Assembly (NCBI RefSeq): GCF_963678635.1
Contig: NC_087062.1
Span: 15,489,789 to 15,553,788, forward strand
Source of the DNA: Symsagittifera roscoffensis
Lineage: Eukaryota; Xenacoelomorpha; Acoela; Convolutidae
DNA: 64,000 nucleotides
Direction of reading: 5' to 3'
Shown here one piece after another: positions 47,401 through 59,233 of this stretch. The notes below the pieces were generated by a model. It worked only from the letters and a program-made list of their open reading frames with translations, did not search any database and had not been told where the DNA came from. The translations under genes and the position numbers were made by a program. How positions within the stretch are numbered: position 1 is the first letter of the stretch; the number at the start of each line of letters is the position of its first letter.

Positions 47401-50270
47401 TAAGTTCGTTAACTAAGATCTGAGACATAAGCTAGGATTAACAGAGATAGGAAGAATCTTTTATCAACCTAAATTGAATCGTTTAACGTTATGTCTGATT
47501 CGATTCTGACCTCGCAATCATGAGAGAGACAGAGATGCATAAAAAGCTATTGAATATAGAATGAGTTTTCATAGTAACTTAATTAGATCAGACATCTATA
47601 TAGTTATCTTAAGCTTAGTTATGCATCAATTTAAAGTTAAAGTATAATGTTTTACTTTCGTTTAGTTTACTATGGATATCCGTTTTATCCGTACGGATAA
47701 CATTCCCCGGCATCGAAGTCTCTGGCCAAGTTTGTGCCCTTCGATGATGTTGTTATGGGAGGTCGATCAGTTACATATCTCGAACCAATTGCTATATTCG
47801 ATGTGAAATGTGGCGGTGTGGACCGTGTGAATTTTTCGGGGCTGATTGATCTGCTCACTGTGGATAGTTTTTCATTTGATAGTGGTGTTATTTCTTTGTG
47901 TGCCTGAGAAGTTGCAGTGTTCCCTTCTTTACGAAAGTTTTCAGGCGTATCCTGCTTTGCATTGACCTCAAAACACTCGATATCGGTCGATGACTCTCCT
48001 ACATCCCTCTGCGGATTATTTGTTTTGGCGTTTGTGTTCTCAAATTGGAGTTGGATATCGGGAAGAAGGATGTTGCATATGGTTTTGTCGACCTCGGAGG
48101 TGGCATCGTCGATTTCATTAAAAGGAATTGAAGTTCCGAAATTATTGTCTAGTGCTCTACATCTTGTTCGTTGAGATCTTTGGCCATCTGATGCTCTAAA
48201 GTTCTCTCGTGCATGTTTCAGGTCGAATCGTTTTGCCGTTGGCTTCTGTGGCGACGGTGTTTTTGGTATTATGATTCAGTACCAATCAAAGAGCATTCGG
48301 AAAGTTCAGGGCTTTGCCCTGATACAACCAGTCTTGTAAATATGATGCTTCGAGTTTAAAGGGAAACATGGTAACTAAATGCATGGAAATTTATCATTGA
48401 CCGAGTAAGAAAAATAAATACAGTTTTGAGTTGATTTACTCAAAGCGCTCTTCAATTGATCAGAGTACTTTTTTTGTATTTTTTTATTCAAACTTGATCT
48501 AGAGCATGATTAAACAGTCCATTTATCTTGAGTTAAAGTGTACACTATAGACATAACCGGAAAATTGTCATGTAATTGTAATTACCAATCGTCGCTAAAA
48601 ATGCAAACATAGCGCTATTACCATAAATGCGTAACAAATTTGTATTAAAACTCTAATGGGCTTCGGTTTTGTAATACCCACGGAAAGTAAATAAGTTCGT
48701 GAACTAAGATCTGAGACATAAGCTAGGGCTAACAAAGATAGGAAGAATCTTTTATCAACCTAAATTCAATCGTTTAACGTTATGCCTGATTCGATTCTGA
48801 CCTCGCAATCATGAGAGAGACAGAGACTCATAAATAGCTATTGAACATCGAATGAGTTTTCATAGTTACTTAATTAGATCAGACATCTATATGGTTATCT
48901 TACGCTTAGTTATGCATCAATTTAAAGTTAAAGTATAATGTTTTTTTTTTCGTTTAGTTTACTATGGATATCCGTTTTATCCGTACGGATAACATTCCCC
49001 GGCATCGAAATCTCTGGCCAAATTTGTGCCCTGCGATGATGTTGTTGTGGGAGGTCGATCAATTACAAATCTCGAACCAATTGCTATCTGCGATGGGAAA
49101 TGTGGCGGTGTGGACCGTGTGGATTTTTCGGGGCTGTTTGATCTGCTCACTGTGGATAGTTTTTCATTTGTGAGTGGTGTTTTTTCTTTGTGTGCCTGAG
49201 AAGTTGCAGTGGTCCCTTCTGTTCGAAAGTTTTCAGGCGTATCCTGCTTTGCATTGACCTCAAAACACTCGATATCGGTCGATGACTCTCCTACGTCCCT
49301 CTGCGGATTATTTGTTCTGGCGTTTGTGTTCTCAAGTTGGAGTTGGATATCGGGAAGAAGAATGTTGCATATGGTTTTGTCGACCTCGGAGGTGGCATCG
49401 TCAATTTCATTAAAAGGAATTGAAGTTCCGAAATTATTGTCTGGTGCTCTACATCTTGTTCGTTGAGATCGTCGGCAATCTGATGCTCTAAAGTTCTCTC
49501 GTGCATGTTTCAGGTCGAATCGTTTTGCCGTTGGCTTCTGTGGCGACGGTATTTTGGTATTATGATTCAGTACCAATCAAAGAACATTCGGAAAGTTCAG
49601 GGCTTCGCCCTGATGAGAGCAGTCTTGTAAGTCTGATGCTTCGAGTTTAAAGGGAAACATGGTAACTAAGTGCATGGAAATTTATCATTGACCGAGTAAG
49701 AAAAACAAACACAGTTTTGAGTTGATTTACTCAAAGCGCTCTTCAATTGATCAGAGTACTTTTTTGTATTTTTTATTCAAATTTGATCTAGAGCATGATT
49801 AAACAGTCCGTTTATCTTGAGTTGGAGTGTACACTATAGACATAACCGGACAATCGTCATGTGATTGTAATTACCAATCGTCGCTAAAAATGCAAACATA
49901 GCGCTATTACCATACATGCGTAACAAATTTGTATTAAAACTCTAATGGGCTTCGGTTTTGTAATACCCACGGAAAGTAAATAAGTTCGCGAACTAAGATC
50001 TGAGACATAAGCTAGGGCTAACAGAGATAGGAAGAATCTTTTAACAACTTAAGTTCAATCAGTTATTGTTATGTCTGAGTCGATTCTGACCTCGCAATCA
50101 TGAGAGAGACAGAGACTCATAAATAGCTATTGAATATGGAATTAGTTTTTATAGGTATTTAATTAGATCAGACATATATATGGTTATATTAAGTATGTTA
50201 TGCATCCAGTTAAGATTAAACTATAAGGATTTAGTCTCGGTTAGCTCAGTATGGATATCCGATATATCCT
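44413..50270. repeat. 1290-bp tandem array, about 4.5 units, with Helitron-type junctions
   Basis: Unit junctions at CAGTCTTGTAAATCTGATGC recur at about 44468, 45749, 47039, 48329 and 49621 (spacing 1281-1292 bp). Each unit ends in TTCAGGGCTTTGCCCTGATACGAGCAGTCTTG-like sequence: the same hairpin and tail that end the dispersed HEL elements. Units are about 95 percent identical. The last one decays after about 650 bp. Each unit carries a minus-strand open frame, described separately. Confidence 0.9.
48977..49576 (-). CDS. Repeat-borne ORF of about 200 codons, hydrophilic, unknown
   Basis: Longest version of a minus-strand frame present in every unit of the 1290-bp array. The frame stays open through units 1 and 3 as well (homologous positions about 45115-45697 and 47695-48277), but there it lacks an in-frame ATG. 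Unit 2 has a CAG to TAG stop near 46614. The product is rich in Ser, Thr, Asn, Arg and Pro (STRSTPPHF, DRPPTTTSS), with no hydrophobic core or known motif, so it is probably disordered. The start used here follows a 1-bp difference particular to this unit. It could be an exon or element-encoded fragment rather than an independent gene. Confidence 0.35.
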   Translation of the reverse strand: MVLNHNTKIPSPQKPTAKRFDLKHARENFRASDCRRSQRTRCRAPDNNFGTSIPFNEIDDATSEVDKTICNILLPDIQLQLENTNARTNNPQRDVGESSTDIECFEVNAKQDTPENFRTEGTTATSQAHKEKTPLTNEKLSTVSRSNSPEKSTRSTPPHFPSQIAIGSRFVIDRPPTTTSSQGTNLARDFDAGECYPYG

Positions 50271-50629
50271 TAAGGTGACAGTATTTTTGTTTCAAACTAA
50301 TTTTTAAAACCACTATACTCGGACAATAACAAAGATTGCGTCAGTTCCGGGATTACTACTGACAGAAAAACAATGGTTGAAACTTTCCCCGCATCAACTA
50401 GAGCAATTCAAAATTTTAAGACTGCAAAACTAGGCTATAGAAACACCGCAAACAACAATTGTTAGTAAAACGACGCCAAAACTTTTTTTACTCGGATATT
50501 GTTACACAAAATACGTACGCAAACCTAATTTCAAATTATATGCTCGGCATGCTTTTATTCAGAGTAATAGCAGTGATGCTTATAACAAAAAAATTTTAAC
50601 GAAAAAACTTTGTAACTGATATTTGAGGT

Positions 50630-52240
50630 TTCTGACTCCTTATAGCTCAAACTGAAACACTGTGATCTCTGAAAATTATCAAAACTGCAATTTTCTGGAA
50701 AAATTATTGCACGCTTTGTTGATTTGATAACTGATGTTGAAGGCTTAACGAAAAAAGTTTATGCATGTCAACCTATACATCATTCAAATGTGTTCAAAAT
50801 TGAATTGAGGAGGGCTTAGTTAGTCATATTATCTCGTACATAACTCAAGTCTTAACAATTAACTTTTTTGTTTTCGCTGTTAAGACCGAAAATTTTTATT
50901 TAATTTGGATCAAAACTGTTTCAGACCATTTAATGGGCAGTCAGAACCCTGATCTAGAGGCAGTCTTGTTTCATCAAAAAATATACTTTCGACCTAAATT
51001 GGATGACGTTTTAGGTGGTAGATTTGAACTCGTTAATAAATTTAAACAAGACTAAAGGTTCCAATTGCTCCTGAATCAGTCTCGAAAATTTTTTGATAAG
51101 TCAGAATTGCAATAAAAAAGATATGCTAACTAAAATTGAACAAAATTTCTAGTCCTATGCGGCACTAATACGAAAGTTTAGCTTGCCTGAGTTCAATTTG
51201 GAATAATTTTGTAGTGCGGTTTAAGACAAACAGTTAGCGTAGATTTGCGGCACTATACAAAAGTATCCCGGAACTTATAAATTAGTCCAGATTTGGCCAA
51301 ATTGGCCGTTTTATACACCGAGAATTTTTTTAAAAATGTCGAAAGTAATAGTTTTTTTCAAATTTGAACAAATTGCCATTTTTTGTTAGTTTTAAGAAAA
51401 AACGGATCATCCGTACAATCTCCCTTTTAAGTGACAATCTTCGAGCTCAAACAGAAACACTGTTATCTCTGAAAATTATCAAAACTGTAATTTTCTGGAA
51501 AAATTATTGCACGCTTTGTTGATTTGATAACTGATGTTGAAGGCTTAACGAAAAAAGTTTATGCATGTCAACCTATACATCATTCAAATGTGTTCAAAAT
51601 TGAATTGAGGAGGGCTTAGTTAGTCATATTATCTCGTACATAACTCAAGTCTTAACAATTAACTTTTTTGTTTTCGCTGTTAAGACCGAAAATTTTAATT
51701 TAATTTGGATCAAAACTGTTTCAGACCATTTAATGGGCAGTCAGAACCCTGATCTAGAGGCAGTCTTGTTTCATCAAAAATTATACCTTCGACCTAAATT
51801 GGATGACGTTTTGGGTGGTAGATTTGAACTCGTTAATAAAATTAAACAAGACTGAAGGTTCCAATTGCCCCTGAATCAGTCTCGAAAAGTTTTTGATAAG
51901 TAAGAATTGCAATGAAAAAGATACGTTAACTAAAATTGAACCAAAGTTCTAGTCCCATGCGGCACTAATACGAAAGTTTAGCTTTCCTGATTTCAATTTG
52001 GAATAATTTTGTAGTGCGGTTTAAGACAAACAGTTAGCGTAGATTTGCGTCACTATAAAAAAGTATCCCGGAACTTATAAATTAGTCCAGAGTTGGCCAA
52101 ATTGGCCGTTTTAAAAACCAAAAATTTTTTTAAAAATGTCGAATAGTTTTTTTTTCAAATTTGAACAAATTGCCATTTTTTGTTAGTTTTAAGAAAAAAC
52201 GGATCAACCGTACAATCTCCCTCTTAAGTGACAATCTTTA
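50630..52240. repeat. 800-bp tandem duplication
   Basis: Two copies offset by 800 bp (for example ACGCTTTGTTGATTTGATAACTG at 50711 and 51511), over 95 percent identical. Each contains GGGCAGTCAGAACCCTGATC and then GGCAGTCTTG, a degenerate form of the HEL terminus. Confidence 0.9.
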
Positions 52241-52317
52241 TTGATACGGTTAATTGGGAACGAAACTAGATAGACTATGCTCAAAATTAACTCATAAAAA
52301 ATCTATATTTTCTCTCC

Positions 52318-52364
52318 CACCCTCCCCCCCCCAATCGATTGGGGGGGGGGGGGGGGGGGGGGGG
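52318..52364. repeat. C-run/G-run palindrome around ATCGAT
   Basis: CCCCCCCCCC, AATCGATT and a G-run of about 30 form a self-complementary stretch. Its length is probably unreliable in assembly. Confidence 0.8.
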
Positions 52365-53251
52365 GATTCAACGGTTGATCCAAAAAAAAACTTTCAGAAA
52401 CCTACGCAAAAATCGCTGAAACAATAACCAAACAAAAATGCAAAAAAAATAAAATTTTATAGCATGAAACTGAACAATTTGCAAAATTAACTATGATTAT
52501 TACACACAATAGGTAAAAGTCAAAACAATATTTTGAGAACAGAAAAGATTATAAACCTAGCAAAAACTTTAAAAGTGTAATCAGACAACGAATTCATATT
52601 AATATCTATGAAACCAGCAATAAGCAGCTGTATTCATATAATATTTGATTTTAAAAAGACCGATTTTTTTTTCAAAAAAATCTAACGCTCCAATAACTAA
52701 TTCTGATGCAAAGTCATTAGAGCCATTGGAACCAAAAAATATGGAACCTGGGTTAATATAACCTGCTAGACAATTTTTTACCAAAAGGTGAACAGAAAAT
52801 GTAAAAAAAAAAGTGAAATTTGAAGAAATCAATTGGACAACGTTCGATTTTTTACCTAATTTAAGCTTTAACATGCATTTGGAAAAAAACGTTAAAATTT
52901 TGTGAGTTCTCACCTGAAATTTATTTTCTAAATTTTGTTCAGAAATCCCAGTATATTGCGAAACCCTGCGAAACCACTAGTTACTCCAATTTTTGATGAT
53001 TACGTGAGGAGGATAAATTTTGGCATATTCTATAACAAGTATTTGTCCAACGGTCTTCGATCGATAAATTTTGAAGTAAGCTCTTAATTGTATATTTCAT
53101 AGTTGTCTAAAGAATTGATATTTTGTATTAAAAATCTCTATTTAAGAAGCACAATTACATGTCTCACATATTAGGAAGCAGAAACATCGCAAAGTTTGCT
53201 GATACAAACTTGATAACATCAAACCAACTCAAAGCAAAATAACAAAAATTA

Positions 53252-53775
53252 AGATTGCTCGTATCAGGGCAAATGTTTTCGAGTTTGTATGAAGTGTTTT
53301 TTGTTTTTACCAATTTGAAGAAACTTGCACTAGCAAAACAGAAAACTTCGTTTTTTTTGTTAATTTTTTCAAATCTTATCGTTGAAAGGTTAAAAAGATT
53401 ACAAGGTGAAATATTTAAATTTTAGCAACGCAATAGTTTGATTAAATAGCTTGCTTCAATTCAACTGAAGTATTAACAATTTCTAATCAAATTATTTTGA
53501 CGATTAAGCGTTATATATCGATAGCTATGGCGCGTCAATTGTCCTAAGTTGGTTCAAATGAAAGTATTTAGACCTCCATAAATGCCCTTATGTGATATAT
53601 TTTCTGATTTTTAGCTATAAATGCGATAAATTTTTATGAATAATCATCTTCCAGATAGTAAAAAAATTTCTCTGTAAATCGAGGTTCCTCCAATCTAGAT
53701 AAACAAAAAATTTATATGGTAAAAAACCCCCGAGCATTAATGTTCGAAACTTTCATGTAAAGTTGGAATTACAAC
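53252..53775 (-). mobile_element. HEL-family element, minus orientation
   Basis: Plus-strand GATTGCTCGTATCAGGGCAAA is the reverse complement of the family 3' end. Inside are the inverses of GACAATTGACGCGC and of the GGGTTTAAAG region. Near 53740-53775 is the inverse of a decayed TTCCGACTTTC..GAAAGT start. This shows the family occurs in both orientations. Confidence 0.5.
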
Positions 53776-55315
53776 AACAACCTTAAGATGTTGAGCTGTT
53801 TTGACCCTAGATCTATATTTTTTTAACCTCCAGCTATCATTGCTTTGAAAATACGCAAGTTTAATCAATTTTGAAAGCATTACTCAAAAATGTAACATTT
53901 CCATCCATGTCAACGAACGAGCTAAGTAAAGTGAGATAGCGGCACGCACCGAGTGCCCATGGATCATTGTAACATTCGTCTACTGCAGTCACACATGAGG
54001 CTTAAGAAAAATAGGCCCTATAACCACTGGCTCAAGGGTCAGGGACACCATCTCTTGTGTTTTTCTACCTCAAGAACGGTCGGAGCCAGTTCGGTTCGCT
54101 TGTGACATGAGACTACGACCCGTTACAGCTTGAAGGCTACTACTAAAATATCCCCCCACTCTAGAATTAGAAACGTCCCCATACTTAGGTCTCTAGATAC
54201 CCAAAATACATGAACGCCGTTAAAAACCGGGCTGGAACAATCCGTTAAGTTGCTTTTTTATTAGACAGTGGAACTTTGATCCATTTCAGATGGATCAACC
54301 TAAAACTCGCCTTACCTCAACATAACAATTATAAAACACACTCTAGGAATTTAAATTTGTACTCACATAGTAGCACGCTCAAGAAGTGGGAAATAATCCA
54401 GTCGGTAGTTAACTCAAGAATTAAATAACGTAACTAAATGAGTCTAATGTTTTATAGTTTTAACAATGAGAACGAGTTTATACTCTAGACAATAGTTTTC
54501 TTGTGAACCATTAGGACACTCAAGTTGTCCACCTTTCCACCGAAGGTTCACTCTAGTCCAGTTTCGAATAACACTCCAGTCGCTATAATCCAATTCGTGG
54601 GAATGCTCTCGTCTCTGTCACAGATGGGACAGCTCTACTCTCGATTATGATAGTGATGGAAATTGCGAATAGCAATTTCCTACTGCTTTTTCTTACAACT
54701 TTCCCGCGTGTGTGACTCAATCGTTCTGAAATTGTTCTGACCTCTCTTTTCTGATTTTCAGTTATCGCGAGAAAATCGTGCATGACAGGTTCCATTCGAA
54801 ATTTTGAAAAATTAAATTTCACTCCAAAATCAAGTGTTTTTTGCTTTTCTCAAGGTCAAACTTCCAAATATGACCGACTGGCACATACTCCCCGGACTCG
54901 AGATCGATGTCCTCATCGCGCGCTGTCTTCTGCCAGTGAGTCCCAGAAAAACCGAGTGTTGCTCAAGATACAGTGCCAGTGGTCATTTACAGAAGTTTGC
55001 AGCAGATTTAAGCTTATCTACACCCCAAAATTCACAGCCATTTAAAATTTTCACACTATTGCTAAACAGCAACCAAAATCTGCATACACCTGCACCCTTG
55101 AATTTTCGCTTTTCAAGCCAATCATTTTAAAATCTCTTTTGTCCTATTCAATCAGGAAATTGTCATGCAGCATTTCGATTTATATAATAAATATAGTATA
55201 TTAGTAACAATATTTGCTTTGTTAAAATTTCTTTTTCGTGAATCCAAGTTTCACTCGGATCCACGCTCAAGCCCCCCTTCCCTCTCAAGACTCAAGATCC
55301 ATCCGATTTGCCCAT
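53776..55315. other. Intergenic; no gene recognised
   Basis: Includes GCACGCACCGAGTGCCCATG near 53943, which is found inverted with small changes at about 37150 (CCATGGGCGCTCGGTGCG). Thus another dispersed repeat is present. Small ORFs at 54583-55130 on both strands have no support. No clear polyadenylation signal for the minus-strand gene ending at 55316 is visible. Confidence 0.4.
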
Positions 55316-58300
55316 TCATCTCGTACTCTTCGCCTTGGAGGCACTGCATCCTGAAGTGCTAGATGCGGCAAACTGTCTCAACAGTTCCTCTTCATCATCG
55401 GAACTAATCACAATCTCCTCCCAAGCCTTCAGCTGTTCATAGGATCGCATCCATTCTCTCTGCTCCTGCAAACTCTTTGCTTGGTTGGGTAGTGCCTTCA
55501 CCCTAGCTTCTCGGTTCAAGCAAAAGGAGTTGTGCAGGCTCAAGCTCACGTTCTTCGCCAGGTCTTCCTCTAGTATCGACTCCCTCGCTTTGGTATTGTC
55601 TCTAGACATCTTACCCACTCTTTTCCATCCTGTCGTGATCGCATTACGATGGGTTAGCAGGGGTCTCTTGAAAGCTTCCGGCCCAATCTCGGCCTGGAAC
55701 TGTCGATACTCTTTTTGATGTTTTCTCATGTAATCTTTCGTTGTCATGTACAACCAAGACGTCAGTGTCGCCCGAAACCATGGAAAGTACCTCAAGCGAC
55801 TCCATACGTGCCTGACTTCCGTCGGTATGGCGAATACTTTGCACGCAGTCTCAAACAACTCGAGTCTCCTGCTGTAGTCTATCGCGTATATTGACTCAGC
55901 CGTTGGCGTCGTCGCCTCCCGATACTTCGTTATTTTCTCTTCTATCCATCTCAGAGCTAACATCGTACTCACTACTAAGAGCGTCACCTTCTGCCGGTGA
56001 TCCGGTAGTCCGATCGACCGAATCTCTTCCACATCCCACACCAGGCAAAGGTTCTTGTGATCTGGATACCACACCGTTTGTGCCAAACAGTGGCATGGGC
56101 ATTCCCCATGAGAGATCTCAATGCTCCTGAGATTACGCTCCCCTGAGGCTTCCAAGAGAGGCTCAAGCTCCATCATTTTCTCGTGCATCGTGTCGTTATC
56201 TTCCAGGTTCGGAGTACTTCCCACAGGTTTTCCGATCACGTTTTGTCTCTCGTGATCGCTTGTGTTTTCTCTTTCCAACTTCAGAAGATCTTCTCCCCAG
56301 ATTTCACTTAAGTCATCTCTCAATTCTTTTGGTACTGTCCCTTTGATTTTTCTCAACAACTTGTGCGAGTGATGCGACATCCGAGCCAACCTCACGCACT
56401 TGGGCACTGAGAAGGCCTTGTCCACCAGTATTCTCTGGCTGGACACTTCCACCATCGCCATGTGTAGCGGGTAGTGACTTCCGCACAAGTTGGCCATCAT
56501 TGACCCTATCAGCGATTTCGCGTTCAATGGCAAGCCATAAGCTTCGCTCATGGGAAATCCCATTTCCGCCTCAAGACCAACCTTCCAGCTCCGGATGTGT
56601 TTTTGAGTCACCTGCAACACCCCGGGCCATGATTCTACGCTCAACGCCGTCACTAAATGATGTTCAGATTCCAGTCTCTCCAGTGCCTGCAGACCACACA
56701 TTCTCGAGAAGAATCCGAGAGCTGTCGCTATATTCACCGTGGTTCTCGCGTAACATTCCGCTATTATTTGCACTTCACTTTTCTCCCTTTCTGTGATGTC
56801 TTCGAACCAAGTGACCAGGTCTTCTTTTTGAAACGACAGTATTCTGACGCATGACCGTCCATCGCAGATGTGCTCTCCGTTCCCACACGTCGAATCCAGA
56901 CAGCTACCCGGCTCCAATTTCTTTGCTGACCCGGGGTCGCTCGTCCTTTCGCTTGGCTCTTGCATCTGGGGCGTGATTAGCTTATGTAGCACACTCAACT
57001 TCGCCAGATCTTCATCTTCCGTTGGTGCTAACCTCACTCGCTCGGTGGTTTCCTCGATTAGACTCGCATGGGGATGTGGACACCAGGAGGGTCTTAGTAG
57101 CTTCCATATCACTCCCAAGTTCGTGGTTAACAAGCCATTTCCACCGCCCATGTTCACTTCAACTCTCTTGTTTGAGCGCGGTATGCTTATCACCTCTGGT
57201 GTTTTCTCAAGAATCAGGCCCAGGCTCGGCCCCTCTTTTTCCACCGCGTCTATTTCCATTATTCTTTCTGTCCAAAACTTCAGTAGCTCCGCTACCTCAT
57301 GGTTTCTCTGGGCTCCTCCAGCTTCCGAGTCTAAGAAGGGATTGTAGGCTATTCCCATCACTCCAGACACATATTGGTATTCCCCCTTCTCACTGAGTCT
57401 CGAGTACTGTTCTGACGAGGCCAGGTTACGGTGAACATCATGTTCTTCCTCGAACTTCTTATTAGAGAACCTCCGTACCTCGTCCAGCTTTCGATGGTTC
57501 TCTAAGGATAGTCTGGAACCATCTTCTTTCTCTATTCCTGTACTCTGATATATGTTCAAGATGATCGTTGAGACTCTTTTCTCCATGGTTTTACTTCCAC
57601 TTGCTCTCTGGTGGCATGCCAGGATGGTGCTATCAGACATCATTGACATTATCCATCTCAAGAAACATGTGGCATCTTTTCTTCTAGCCAGGCTCAAGCC
57701 TGAATTGTCCCTGGCCACGTGTTGCATCAGTGCCTGATACACCTCTAGCTTCTTGCTTCCCAACTTCAGCCTGTCATACGAGGTCAATGTCTCCAACTCT
57801 ATTCCCACCAGACTCCAGGTGAACATTAATTGTCCCGCAGTTCTAACAAAGGGATTCGCCATTAGTGGCGGTGCTGATGAGGATGTCCTCATCGCCTCTT
57901 CAAAATGATCCTTCAACAAACTCTGCCAGGACTTCTTCAGATGACTTGCCATCTCTATCTTATTAACCTCGGCTTTTTGCTGGGTGGCCCAATTGCGTCG
58001 CTTGCGAGCTATTCCAATGTCCAACTTCTTCAAGCAGTCCTCCATTTCCTTCAATGTTTCGAGGGCCACCCACCACGTCCGGGAAGTGTTCCTCGTCTTG
58101 TTCCTCTCCAATGGATCACTCGTCACTTGTTTGCCCATGTCCTGATGTGCCTTCGAGATCCATTCTTTGCCGATCTCCACTTCCCCTACCTGTCCGTTCG
58201 TTGAACCTCTCTTCACGTTTATCTTCTGAGGCTTGAAGTCTCCTTCTGACGTCGAACTGGCGGAAACCTCTATTTCCTTTTCTACTTCAAGTGGTTTCCT

Positions 58301-59233
58301 GAGCTCCGAGCTGTTCTTGTATGCCGCCGTCTTGCATCGAGCCAAAACGATGGGCGCCGTCTCTCTCAAGTTTCCTTCCGAAACAGCATCCACTGAAGGA
58401 CTACCCCATCCTTCCACTTCTCTCTTCCTCTTGCGAGTCTTCACATCTCTGCTCGAGGGTGTTGTGGCTATCATCATTGATTCGACCTCTCCATCCACTC
58501 CTTCCAACTCTTGCCTCCCCCCTGCTCGAGCCTTAAGGATATTAGTACTTTTAATCATATTACTAGTCCCAACCTTATCCCTTTTTATATCATCAACCAT
58601 TTTATCCACAGTTTTTTGTTTCAGAGTAGAGCTGTCCTCACATTTCTCTTTTCTAGTCTTCGATCGTGCGTTCCTCAGCTCCACTAGCTTGTTCAGCAGC
58701 TCTTTTCTAGCTTTCTCATCCAGGCCCGTTCCTATCAGGAGCGGTTCCCCGAATCTCACTACTGCGTCCCACAGTTCCTTCTTGAACTTGTCCAGCGTCG
58801 TCTCGCTGCCCACTTCTCGATTGAATTCCTCCAGGAATTCCTGCCAAGCGTCATCCTCGAGAGATCCCAAGAATATGTCCCTGTTCCCTTCGAACGTGTT
58901 CTTCTCCCTTTCCTCCGAGCTCAAGAGTAACATCCCCATATTGAAGGTCTCACCTGCCAATGGCAATTCCAGATCCTTCCGGGGAGACGGAATCAGGGGT
59001 GGTGTGGCAGTATCTGCCCAATTCTCCTCGCTCAAATCTTTCAACAGCTCTTGAGTGGTGAGCTCCTCCCCTGATGGCCCTGGTTCAGGCGTATTCCCCA
59101 CTTCCATGTCTTCACCGGCTTCACTGAGAGTTTCATCCATACTCTCTTCTTCTGACTCATGTCTCCTTCTCTCGAGAATTTTCTTAAATCGGTCCTCGAC
59201 GGGTCCGCTCCTCTTGTCTCCAGGTGTGTCCAC
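55316..59233 (-). CDS. Giant unknown protein, C-terminal frame (ORF E, 1305 codons)
   Basis: Uninterrupted frame of 1305 codons (first ATG at residue 32), open upstream to the TAA at 59321-59323 that ends ORF D in the same frame, so it probably continues ORF D. Visible: acidic N-terminus (20-75), a basic nuclear-localisation-like stretch (KTRKRKRE, 265-272), a charged low-complexity middle (180-420), then a long mixed globular region (430-1250) with Trp/Cys/His residues. A cysteine cluster C-x4-C-x6-C-x4-C lies at 778-795 and C-x-C-x-C at 1045-1049. The C-terminus has EIVISSDDEEE, which looks like a SUMO-interaction motif. No known enzyme motif is recognised. GC content is clearly above the surroundings. 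It could be a mobile-element protein, a viral remnant or a host gene. Confidence 0.65.
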   Translation of the reverse strand: MDTPGDKRSGPVEDRFKKILERRRHESEEESMDETLSEAGEDMEVGNTPEPGPSGEELTTQELLKDLSEENWADTATPPLIPSPRKDLELPLAGETFNMGMLLLSSEEREKNTFEGNRDIFLGSLEDDAWQEFLEEFNREVGSETTLDKFKKELWDAVVRFGEPLLIGTGLDEKARKELLNKLVELRNARSKTRKEKCEDSSTLKQKTVDKMVDDIKRDKVGTSNMIKSTNILKARAGGRQELEGVDGEVESMMIATTPSSRDVKTRKRKREVEGWGSPSVDAVSEGNLRETAPIVLARCKTAAYKNSSELRKPLEVEKEIEVSASSTSEGDFKPQKINVKRGSTNGQVGEVEIGKEWISKAHQDMGKQVTSDPLERNKTRNTSRTWWVALETLKEMEDCLKKLDIGIARKRRNWATQQKAEVNKIEMASHLKKSWQSLLKDHFEEAMRTSSSAPPLMANPFVRTAGQLMFTWSLVGIELETLTSYDRLKLGSKKLEVYQALMQHVARDNSGLSLARRKDATCFLRWIMSMMSDSTILACHQRASGSKTMEKRVSTIILNIYQSTGIEKEDGSRLSLENHRKLDEVRRFSNKKFEEEHDVHRNLASSEQYSRLSEKGEYQYVSGVMGIAYNPFLDSEAGGAQRNHEVAELLKFWTERIMEIDAVEKEGPSLGLILEKTPEVISIPRSNKRVEVNMGGGNGLLTTNLGVIWKLLRPSWCPHPHASLIEETTERVRLAPTEDEDLAKLSVLHKLITPQMQEPSERTSDPGSAKKLEPGSCLDSTCGNGEHICDGRSCVRILSFQKEDLVTWFEDITEREKSEVQIIAECYARTTVNIATALGFFSRMCGLQALERLESEHHLVTALSVESWPGVLQVTQKHIRSWKVGLEAEMGFPMSEAYGLPLNAKSLIGSMMANLCGSHYPLHMAMVEVSSQRILVDKAFSVPKCVRLARMSHHSHKLLRKIKGTVPKELRDDLSEIWGEDLLKLERENTSDHERQNVIGKPVGSTPNLEDNDTMHEKMMELEPLLEASGERNLRSIEISHGECPCHCLAQTVWYPDHKNLCLVWDVEEIRSIGLPDHRQKVTLLVVSTMLALRWIEEKITKYREATTPTAESIYAIDYSRRLELFETACKVFAIPTEVRHVWSRLRYFPWFRATLTSWLYMTTKDYMRKHQKEYRQFQAEIGPEAFKRPLLTHRNAITTGWKRVGKMSRDNTKARESILEEDLAKNVSLSLHNSFCLNREARVKALPNQAKSLQEQREWMRSYEQLKAWEEIVISSDDEEELLRQFAASSTSGCSASKAKSTR

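Noticed and set aside
45337-49466. 85-codon plus-strand ORFs repeated in each unit of the 1290-bp array
   Set aside because: They lie antisense to the longer minus-strand frame and are repeated only because the unit is repeated.
44413-50270. Tandem repeats considered as CRISPR
   Set aside because: Units are 1.29 kb without short repeats and unique spacers; eukaryotic context.
58233-59054. 273-codon plus-strand ORF (and others on the plus strand across 55485-63516)
   Set aside because: Antisense shadows of the large minus-strand frames; Ser/Leu-rich composition as expected from reading GC-rich coding DNA backwards, no domains.
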